A DNA stretch of 64,000 bases from Bog-473 sp035552395 (GTDB lineage: Bacteria > Actinomycetota > Acidimicrobiia > Acidimicrobiales > RAAP-2). Every line of letters begins with the position of its first letter. Within the stretch, counting starts at the first letter, position 1. The DNA is taken from positions 5,731 through 69,730 of the forward strand of contig DASZLL010000106.1 of NCBI GenBank assembly GCA_035552395.1. Reading direction: 5' to 3'. The notes under the pieces were generated by a model that saw only the letters and a list, made by a program, of their open reading frames with translations, did no database searches and had not been told where the DNA came from. Of the stretch, positions 58,068-64,000 are shown in pieces. The position numbers and the translations under genes are program-made.

Positions 58068-59330
58068 ATGAGCCCAGCGGGCGCATCCACGACGCGACGC
58101 CCGGCTGCGGCGACGCGGACCGCGCCGGTACGACGTTCCTCTGCGGCCGCACGCCGCAGCGGGGCCGCGGAGAGCCGGAAGCTGCAGATCGCCGGTCGCT
58201 CAGTCTCGGTCTCGACGCTCTTGCTCGTCGACGTCGCCTTGCTGTGCGTCATCGGCCTCGTCATGGTGGGGACGGCGTCGTCGGTCGTCTCCATCTCCAC
58301 GTACGGCAGCCCCTGGGCGATCCTCATCCGCGAGGGCATGTGGATGGCGATCGGGGTCGTGGCCCTTGGCCTCGCCCTGCGCTTCGACTACCGCAAGTTG
58401 CGCCGTCTAAGCCCGCTGATCTTGGTGGCGACGTTCGGGCTGCTCTTCATCGTCCTCGTGCCGGGACTCGGCGTGCACGCGATGGGTTCGAGTCGCTGGA
58501 TCGGCTTCGGTCAGTTCCGCCTGCAGCCGTCGGAGCTGATGAAGCTCGCCCTCACGTTGTTCGCGGCCGATTTCATCGCCCGCCGGCTCGACGAGGACGC
58601 CAGCGACCGCCGCATCATCGGCCCGGTGCTCCTCGTCGCAGGATTCGCCTGCGTGCTGATCCTGGTGCAGCCGGACATGGGCACCGCCATGGTCCTCGGC
58701 TGCATCACGCTGGCCCTCCTCTTCGTCTCGGGCGTGCGGCTCGGTCCGGTGATGAAGGTGATGGCCGCCTTGGCGGTGCTTGCCCTGATCGTCGCGGTCG
58801 CCTCTCCCTATCGCCGGACCCGGTTGCTGTCGTTCATGGACCCGTCGGCGCACGGCTCGAGCTCGGGCTATCAGGTCCTCCAATCGCTGATCGGCCTGGG
58901 ATCCGGGCATCTCGTCGGCATGGGCCTTGGGGGCGGGCAGGCGCAGTGGGGGTACCTGCCGAACGCGCACACCGATTTCATATTCTCGGTCATCGGCGAG
59001 GAGCTCGGCATCGTGGGCGCCTTGTTCGTCCTCGCGCTGCTCGGCGCGTTCGTGTGGCTGGGGATCCGGGCGGCGACCGGTTCGGTCGACCGTTTCGGCG
59101 GGTTGCTGGCACTCGGACTCGTGGCATGGGTGGCAGCCGAGACGCTCATCAACGTCGGGGCCGTGGTGGGTGTGCTGCCGGTCACCGGGATCCCGTTGCC
59201 GTTCATCTCGTTCGGCGGATCCTCGCTGGTGATCACGATGGCGGCCGCAGGCGTGCTCGTCAACGTGGCCAGGCAGGGCGAAGGCACTACGGGCACGCTC
59301 CGGGCCGTCGGCGCCCGCCGGGGTCGGTGA
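58068..59330 (+). CDS. ftsW: Septal peptidoglycan glycosyltransferase FtsW (SEDS)
   Basis: 420 aa from the ATG at 58068 (GAAGG 8 nt upstream); a TTG at 57993 would add 25 residues. About 45 basic/Ala-rich cytoplasmic residues precede ten membrane segments. SEDS blocks: GSSRWIGFGQFRLQPSELMKLAL, LVQPDMGTAMVLG, YQVLQSLIGLGSGHLVGMGLGGGQAQWGYLPNAHTDFIFSVIGEELG and GIPLPFISFGGSSLV. It polymerises lipid II with FtsI. The 157 nt before it, where murD usually sits, hold no gene. Confidence 0.93.
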   Translation: MSPAGASTTRRPAAATRTAPVRRSSAAARRSGAAESRKLQIAGRSVSVSTLLLVDVALLCVIGLVMVGTASSVVSISTYGSPWAILIREGMWMAIGVVALGLALRFDYRKLRRLSPLILVATFGLLFIVLVPGLGVHAMGSSRWIGFGQFRLQPSELMKLALTLFAADFIARRLDEDASDRRIIGPVLLVAGFACVLILVQPDMGTAMVLGCITLALLFVSGVRLGPVMKVMAALAVLALIVAVASPYRRTRLLSFMDPSAHGSSSGYQVLQSLIGLGSGHLVGMGLGGGQAQWGYLPNAHTDFIFSVIGEELGIVGALFVLALLGAFVWLGIRAATGSVDRFGGLLALGLVAWVAAETLINVGAVVGVLPVTGIPLPFISFGGSSLVITMAAAGVLVNVARQGEGTTGTLRAVGARRGR

Positions 59331-60490
59331 GCGCCCGGCGCGGCACGGTGATCGCGGGCGGCGGGACGGGAGGCCACGTGGTCCCGTCGTTGCAGGTCGC
59401 TCGCGCCATGGTCGCCCGGGGCCACGATCCGAGCACGGTCGAACTCTTCGGCTCGCGACGCGGCCACGAAGCGACCACCTGGCCGTCGCTCGAGTTCCCC
59501 TTCACCCTGCTCCCGGGCCGGGGGATCCGTCGCAGCTTCCGGCCGGCTGCGCTGGTGGCGAACGCGGGCGCCGTGCTCGGCCTCGTGTGGGCGTGCCTGC
59601 GCGCCGTCGGCTCGTTCGCCCGTCGGCGGCCGCGCGTCGTCGTGATCGTCGGGGGCTACGCAAGCTTCCCCGCCGGCGTCGCCGCGCTGGCGACCAGGGT
59701 GCCGCTCGTCTCGGTCACCACCGACGCCGTCCCGGGGGCGGTCAACGGGCTCCTCGGTCGTTTCGCCGCCGCCAACGCGGTGGCTTTCGAGGGCACCGAC
59801 CTGCCCCGGGCTCACCTCACGGGGACCCCGGTGCGCCCGGAGCTCTCCGAGCTGGACCGCTCGCCCGAGGGCCGGCGCGCCGGCCGGGCGGCCCTCGGCC
59901 TCCCGGCGTACCGCCAGACCGTCACCGCGATGGGTGGCTCGCTGGGTGCGCTCCGCATCAATCGAGCCGTGGCCGAGGTGGCGCGGTCGTGGGCTGATGA
60001 CGCCGCGCGCGCGCTGTACCACGTGACGGGTCGACGGGACTACGGCCAATTCGAGCGGAAGGCCGACGGTGGTGCCGGAGCGGGTTCGGGGTCGGACGGC
60101 GGCCCCGGCTCGCGCTCTGGGTTGTGGTACGAGGTCGTCCCGTTCGAGGAGCGCATGCCGCAGCTCTACGCGGCGGCCGACGTCTGCGTGTCCCGGGCGG
60201 GCGCGATGTCGGTGGCCGAACTGCTCATCTCGGGCGTGCCGGCCATCTTGGTGCCGTTGCCCGGCGCGCCGCGCGACCACCAGACCCGCAACGCCGAAGC
60301 GCTCGTCGCGCTCGGCGCAGCGGTGCACGTTCCCGACCCCGAATGCGACGGCGAACGACTGGTCAAGGAGCTCGACACCCTGCTCTCGGACCCCGAGCGA
60401 CTCGAGGCCATGGGCGAGGCGGCTCGTCGCCACGCGCACCCCGACGCGGCCGCCCGCATCGCCGAACTGGTCGATTCGCATGCCCGCTGA
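59327..60490 (+). CDS. murG: UDP-GlcNAc:lipid I N-acetylglucosaminyltransferase
   Basis: 387 aa; the GTG at 59327 overlaps the ftsW stop (GTGA). AGGGTGGHVVPSLQVA and MGGSLGALRINRAV are the two glycine-rich loops; SRAGAMSVAELLISGVPAILVPLPGAPRDHQTRNAEAL is the UDP-GlcNAc-binding region. A Gly/Ser-rich insertion (about residues 247-263, GGAGAGSGSDGGPGSRSG) is an unusual low-complexity loop. It converts lipid I to lipid II at the inner membrane face. Overlaps murC by 11 nt. Confidence 0.94.
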   Translation: MSARRGTVIAGGGTGGHVVPSLQVARAMVARGHDPSTVELFGSRRGHEATTWPSLEFPFTLLPGRGIRRSFRPAALVANAGAVLGLVWACLRAVGSFARRRPRVVVIVGGYASFPAGVAALATRVPLVSVTTDAVPGAVNGLLGRFAAANAVAFEGTDLPRAHLTGTPVRPELSELDRSPEGRRAGRAALGLPAYRQTVTAMGGSLGALRINRAVAEVARSWADDAARALYHVTGRRDYGQFERKADGGAGAGSGSDGGPGSRSGLWYEVVPFEERMPQLYAAADVCVSRAGAMSVAELLISGVPAILVPLPGAPRDHQTRNAEALVALGAAVHVPDPECDGERLVKELDTLLSDPERLEAMGEAARRHAHPDAAARIAELVDSHAR

Positions 60491-61862
60491 CGCACCCGTC
60501 GACCTGCTCGAGCCCCGGCGTATCCACGTCGTCGGGATCGGCGGTGCCGGCATGAGCGCCATTGCCCTCGTGCTGCGCGCCATGGGCCACACGGTGTCGG
60601 GGTCCGACCTGAAGGACTCGCCCGTGGCGGAGCGGTTGCGCTCCCAAGGCATCACGGTCGCGGTCGGGCACCGGGCCGAGAACGTTGCGGGCGCGCAGGT
60701 CGTGACCTACTCGCCGGCCGTGGCGACCGACAACGTGGAGCTGGTGGCGGCGGGCGGGGCGGGCGCGCTTGTGACGCCCCGTTCCGAGATCCTGGCCGCC
60801 ATCTGCGGCACGCGCCGCTGCCTCGCCGTCTCGGGGACGCACGGCAAGACCACGACCGCCTCGATGCTGTCGCTGATCCTCGTCGAGGCGGGGATGCACC
60901 CCTCCTTCGTCATCGGGGCAGACGTCAACGAGATCGGCACCAACGCCGTGTGGGACGGCGGCGAGTGGTTGGTGGTCGAGGCCGACGAGAGCTACGGCAC
61001 CTTCATGGCGCTGCGGCCGGACCTGGCGGTCCTGACCAACGTGGAGCCGGACCACCTGGACTACTACGGCACCTTCGAGGCGCTGCGTAGCGCCTTCTCC
61101 GACTTCGTGCGCGCGGCGACCATCGGTGCGGTCGTGTGCTCGGACGACGCCGATGCCGCCGCCATCGGCCGTGCGCACGGGGCCACCTTGGTCGGAGAAG
61201 CCGCGGACTCGGATTACCTCATGGAGGAGGTGGAGTTGCTGCGCAGCTCCGTGTCCTTCCGTCTCCGAGGCCGCGACGGCGTGCTGGGCGCCCTGCGCAT
61301 CGGCGTCCCGGGCCTGCACAACGCACGCAACGGCGCCGTGGCGGCGGTCGCGGCGCTCCGGGCCGGCGCACCCTTCGAGGCGGCCCAGTCGGCGCTCGCC
61401 CGCTTCGCCGGGGTGAGCCGGCGCTTCGAATTCCGCGGCGAGGCCAACGGGGTGACGTTCGTCGACGACTACGCGCACCTGCCCACCGAGGTGCGGGCGG
61501 CCCTGGCGACGGCGCGCAGTGGGGGCTGGTCCCGCATCGTGGCGGTGTTCCAGCCGCACCGCTTCTCGCGCACGGCGGCGCTGGCCGCCCAATTCGGGTC
61601 CGCCTTCGCCGATGCGGACGTCCTCGTGGTCACCGACGTGTACAGCGCGGGGGAGCGCGCGGTGCCCGGGGTGTCGGGCCGTCTGGTGGCCGACGCCGTA
61701 GCGGCGCAGGACCCCCGGCTGCCCGTGACCTACGCGCCGGGGTGGGAGGAGCTTCGCCAGACGGTGGCGTCGGTGCTGCGCCCCGGCGACCTGTGTCTCA
61801 CGCTCGGGGCCGGCGACCTGACCGCGCTGCCCGACGACCTGCTCGACGGCCCCCAATGGTGA
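60480..61862 (+). CDS. murC: UDP-MurNAc:L-alanine ligase
   Basis: 460 aa, ATG inside the 3' end of murG. HVVGIGGAGMSAIALVLRAMGHTVSGSDL is the Rossmann UDP-binding motif, SGTHGKTTTASML the ATP loop, EADESYGTFMALRPDLAVLTNVEPDHLDYYG the central block, and FVDDYAHLPTEVRAAL with FQPHRFSRT the C-terminal domain. It adds the first residue of the stem peptide. It is the only Mur ligase besides MurE in this cluster. Confidence 0.95.
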   Translation: MPADAPVDLLEPRRIHVVGIGGAGMSAIALVLRAMGHTVSGSDLKDSPVAERLRSQGITVAVGHRAENVAGAQVVTYSPAVATDNVELVAAGGAGALVTPRSEILAAICGTRRCLAVSGTHGKTTTASMLSLILVEAGMHPSFVIGADVNEIGTNAVWDGGEWLVVEADESYGTFMALRPDLAVLTNVEPDHLDYYGTFEALRSAFSDFVRAATIGAVVCSDDADAAAIGRAHGATLVGEAADSDYLMEEVELLRSSVSFRLRGRDGVLGALRIGVPGLHNARNGAVAAVAALRAGAPFEAAQSALARFAGVSRRFEFRGEANGVTFVDDYAHLPTEVRAALATARSGGWSRIVAVFQPHRFSRTAALAAQFGSAFADADVLVVTDVYSAGERAVPGVSGRLVADAVAAQDPRLPVTYAPGWEELRQTVASVLRPGDLCLTLGAGDLTALPDDLLDGPQW

Positions 61863-62905
61863 AGATCGCGCCGAGCGCTGCGCTGCGTGCGCTGGCGGCG
61901 GCGCTGGGCGAACGGGCGACGCTGATGAAGCCGCTGGGACCGCTGACCACCTACGGGGTCGGCGGGCCGACGGCGCTCTTTGTCGAGATCGACAGCCCAG
62001 CCGGCCTCGAGGCCGTCCGGGCCGCGCTGGCGGGCGGGACCGGCGGCGCGCCGCTCTTCGTGATCGGACGGGGCTCGAACCTGTTGGTGGCGGACGGCGG
62101 CTTCGACGGGATCGTCATCCGGCTGGGCGCCGGCTTCGCCGGGCTCGACGTGCGGGCCGCAGGCAGCGGGGCCGACGATGCTCCGCCGGTGGTGCGGGCG
62201 GGGGCGGCGTTGGCGCTGCCCAAGTTGGCGCGTGGGGTGGCCGACGCCGGGTGGTCCGGCCTGGCCTGGGCGGTAGGCGTGCCGGGCTCCGTCGGCGGGG
62301 CCGTGCGCATGAACGCCGGCGGCCACGGGTCGGACATGGCGTCGTGCCTCGTGCGCTACCGCTGGGTCGACCTGCTCGGGCCCGACGGTGGCACCGACGA
62401 GGTGGCCACGCTGGCGTACGGCTACCGCTCTTCGTCGCTGCAGGCATCGCAGCTCGTCGTGGCGGCCGACCTGCGGGTGGCCCCCGGGTCCACCGAGGCG
62501 GAGCAGGCGGAGGTGGCCTCGATCGTCCAGTGGCGCCGGGAGCACCAGCCGGGCGGGTCCAACGCCGGCTCTGTCTTCACCAACCCGCCGGGTGATTCGG
62601 CGGGGCGACTGATCGACGAGGCCGGGCTGAAGGGCTTCGGCATCGGGACGGCGCACGTCTCGGAGAAGCACGCCAACTTCATCCAGGCCGAGCGAGGGGG
62701 CCGGGCGGACGACGTCCGCGCCGTCATGGAACATGTTCGCGGGGTGGTCGCCGACCGCTGCGGGGTCACCCTCCGTACCGAGGTCCGCCTTCTCGGCTTT
62801 GGGGGCGGAGAGACTGGTGGCGTGTCCGACCACGAGCCCTCGTCGGCCGACGCATCCGACGCATCCGACACATCCGACGTCCGTCGCTCGGGAGGTGCGC
62901 GTTGA
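61856..62905 (+). CDS. murB: UDP-N-acetylenolpyruvoylglucosamine reductase
   Basis: 349 aa from the ATG at 61856 (a GTG at 61859 overlaps the murC stop). TTYGVGGPTALFVEI, IGRGSNLLVADGGFDGIVIRLG and GVPGSVGGAVRMNAG bind FAD, GSVFTNPPGDSAGRLIDEAGLKG carries the catalytic Ser, and SEKHANFIQ follows. It reduces enolpyruvyl-UDP-GlcNAc to UDP-MurNAc with NADPH. The last 30 residues are a non-conserved Asp/Ser/Ala tail encoded by short tandem repeats (about 62848-62879). Confidence 0.94.
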   Translation: MVKIAPSAALRALAAALGERATLMKPLGPLTTYGVGGPTALFVEIDSPAGLEAVRAALAGGTGGAPLFVIGRGSNLLVADGGFDGIVIRLGAGFAGLDVRAAGSGADDAPPVVRAGAALALPKLARGVADAGWSGLAWAVGVPGSVGGAVRMNAGGHGSDMASCLVRYRWVDLLGPDGGTDEVATLAYGYRSSSLQASQLVVAADLRVAPGSTEAEQAEVASIVQWRREHQPGGSNAGSVFTNPPGDSAGRLIDEAGLKGFGIGTAHVSEKHANFIQAERGGRADDVRAVMEHVRGVVADRCGVTLRTEVRLLGFGGGETGGVSDHEPSSADASDASDTSDVRRSGGAR

Positions 62906-63762
62906 CCCCGGTCGAGGCACCCGCACGTGGGAAGGGAGCCCGCCACAGCGGCGGCTCGGGTGGTGGGAACGGCAAAGGCGGGGGCACGCGCGGCGGCGGG
63001 GGCCGGGGCCGCATGGACCCGCGCATCTCGGCCCGGCGGACCGCGGTCGTCCGGGCGCAAGGCCGGCGCCGACTGCGCATCGTCATCATCGGGCTGGCGG
63101 GGAGCGCGGTGCTCGTCGGCGGATGGTTCCTCCTGCACTCCCCGCTCTTCTCCGCGAGCGCAGTGACGGTGACCGGCAACACCCACGAGTCCACCGCGCA
63201 GGTGATCGACCAAGCAGGGCTGGCGAGCCAACCTCCGCTGCTCGACGTGGACGCCGGCGCGGTGACGACGCGTCTCGAGCAGCTCCCGTGGGTGCGGTCC
63301 GCGTCGGTCAACGTCTCGTGGCCCGACGGCGTCCACATCGCAGTGGTCGAGGAGACGCCGCGGCTGGTCATGAGCACAGCGGGTGGGCAGTGGGCCACCG
63401 TAAGCGCCGACGGCCGGGTCCTCGATGTCTCGGCAACGCGGCCTCCAGGGCTCGTGTTGCTCACCGTGCCGCAGCCGCCGGGCGCCCCCGGCTCACTGCT
63501 GCCCGCCCGCGACGACGCCGGGCTCGACGTCGCCTCGACGTTGCCCGCATCCTTCTCGGCGCAGGTCACGGCCGTAACCGTGGAGCCGGCGGGGTGGGTG
63601 CAGCTGTCCATGACGACCCCGATCGCGGTCGACATCGGATCGGCCACTCTGCTGACGGCGAAGTACGAGGACGTTTCTTCGATTCTGGCCGGCGCCACCT
63701 TGCACAACGGGGATGTCATCGACGTCAGCGTCCCTGACGCCCCGACGGTGACGGGCCCGTGA
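62902..63762 (+). CDS. ftsQ: Cell division protein FtsQ
   Basis: 286 aa; a TTG start at 62902 overlaps the murB stop (TTGA), with GGGAGG 6 nt upstream, which decides this unusual start. A Gly/Arg-rich cytoplasmic segment of about 55 aa leads to one membrane helix (about 60-78), then a POTRA domain (FSASAVTVTGNTHESTAQVIDQAGLASQPPLLDVDAGAVTTRLEQLPWVRSASVNVSWPDGVHIAVVEETP) and the FtsQ beta domain. It links FtsL/FtsB to the divisome in the membrane. Confidence 0.92.
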   Translation: MTPVEAPARGKGARHSGGSGGGNGKGGGTRGGGGRGRMDPRISARRTAVVRAQGRRRLRIVIIGLAGSAVLVGGWFLLHSPLFSASAVTVTGNTHESTAQVIDQAGLASQPPLLDVDAGAVTTRLEQLPWVRSASVNVSWPDGVHIAVVEETPRLVMSTAGGQWATVSADGRVLDVSATRPPGLVLLTVPQPPGAPGSLLPARDDAGLDVASTLPASFSAQVTAVTVEPAGWVQLSMTTPIAVDIGSATLLTAKYEDVSSILAGATLHNGDVIDVSVPDAPTVTGP

Positions 63763-63792
63763 CGCCGGGTGACGGGGCGTGACGTAGGATGC

Positions 63793-63821
63793 TTGACCTG
63801 CCTGAACACCCCCCGTATGGT
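63793..63821 (+). promoter_or_regulatory. Candidate ftsZ promoter
   Basis: TTGACC (63793-63798), a 17-nt spacer and TATGGT (63816-63821) lie in the 199-nt gap before ftsZ, about 140 nt upstream of its start codon. Separate ftsZ promoters between ftsQ and ftsZ are known in actinobacteria. The -10 is also part of an ACCCC...GGGGT dyad (about 63808-63826). Confidence 0.6.
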
Positions 63822-63849
63822 GGGGTCACGTTGCCGAACTGTGAACATC

Positions 63850-63866
63850 AACCTTCCCAAAAGGTT
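63850..63866 (+). promoter_or_regulatory. Hairpin in the ftsZ leader
   Basis: AACCTT (63850-63855) and AAGGTT (63861-63866) are perfect 6-bp arms around CCCAA. They lie just downstream of the candidate promoter and could be an operator or a leader hairpin. No T-tract follows. Confidence 0.4.
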
Positions 63867-63961
63867 CAGGGATGGGTTCTCTGTCTCACGTCAACGGTGA
63901 CGGTGGGCGGAACGTACCAGCGAGCTACCGGTCGGCCATCGACCCGAGGACGAGGGGAATC

Positions 63962-64000
63962 ATGACGACCGTGCCTTCCCAGGGCAACTACCTGGCAGTC
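63962..64000 (+). CDS. ftsZ: Cell division protein FtsZ, first 13 codons
   Basis: The ATG at 63962, preceded by GAGGGGA, opens MTTVPSQGNYLAV, matching the start of actinobacterial FtsZ (a short variable leader then NYLAVIKVVG). The frame runs off the window. FtsZ is the tubulin-like GTPase that forms the division ring, and its place after ftsQ fits the cluster. Confidence 0.88.
   Translation, partial: MTTVPSQGNYLAV

Noticed and set aside
58000..58071. Possible 23-aa leader peptide ending at the ftsW start (ATGA)
   Set aside because: Arg-rich and without its own ribosome-binding site of proper spacing; it is best read as chance in the mraY-ftsW gap.
57941..60490. 849-codon plus-strand frame joining the ftsW region to murG
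   Set aside because: Only the murG part (from 59327) has protein-like sequence; the rest is an out-of-frame reading of ftsW.
62848..62879. Short tandem repeats of a CGACGCATC-like unit, considered as a CRISPR or regulatory repeat
   Set aside because: They encode the Asp/Ala/Ser tail of MurB in frame and have no spacers.

Overview
The window is a high-GC actinobacterial chromosome segment. The evidence is pervasive GTG and TTG starts, 4-nt stop/start overlaps, mycothiol- and ergothioneine-related proteins, DUF3040 and LapA-like small membrane proteins, an MptB-type polyprenol-phosphate-mannose transferase, and a dcw cell-wall/division cluster whose MurE carries the DNPR signature of meso-diaminopimelate-adding enzymes. 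Nothing specific to mycolic-acid producers or Streptomyces is present. An Acidimicrobiia-like organism is my best guess, but that is inference. No tRNA, rRNA, CRISPR array, insertion sequence or prophage was seen.

Layout. 1-9115 carries small-molecule and housekeeping enzymes: a GNAT acetyltransferase cut by the window edge, a CMD-like protein, methionine aminopeptidase, a DsbA-like/SDR pair, an M20 peptidase, a SRPBCC protein, DUF2237, a nitroreductase, a nitronate monooxygenase and a phosphotransferase. 9191-14419 is a glycosylation island: a methyltransferase, two paralogous PIG-V-like GT-C membrane proteins, and a GT2-GtrA fusion, tied together by a shared GGCCCATG promoter motif. 14579-24580 is an accessory catabolic region: an unknown 383-aa protein, aldehyde dehydrogenase, P450, an ArsR regulator, a sulfatase, two SDRs, an EthD-like and an NTF2-like protein. 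24617-30501 joins an MptB-like GT-C enzyme, a UDP-sulfoquinovose synthase and a YfhO-type giant membrane protein, suggesting a sulfoquinovose-modified surface glycan or glycolipid. 30544-32793 is egtB-egtD for ergothioneine.

33016-43499 holds an MDMPI-like protein, a DrrAB-type ABC exporter with its PadR regulator, msrA with a broken thioesterase gene, an SDR, a nitronate monooxygenase, a DHA2 efflux pump fused to a winged-helix domain, a decayed BadF/BadG-type kinase, and a DUF2254 protein. 43518-50682 has CapA, a low-molecular-weight phosphatase, an acyl-CoA synthetase, small membrane proteins, a ROK kinase, an HNH nuclease and a lipoate-ligase-like protein, closed by a strong terminator.

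50963-64000 is the dcw cluster in the order mraZ-rsmH-ftsL-ftsI-murE-mraY-ftsW-murG-murC-murB-ftsQ-ftsZ. murF and murD are missing from their usual places. A five-unit 10-bp-periodic repeat lies over the mraZ promoter, and a near-consensus promoter lies in front of ftsZ.
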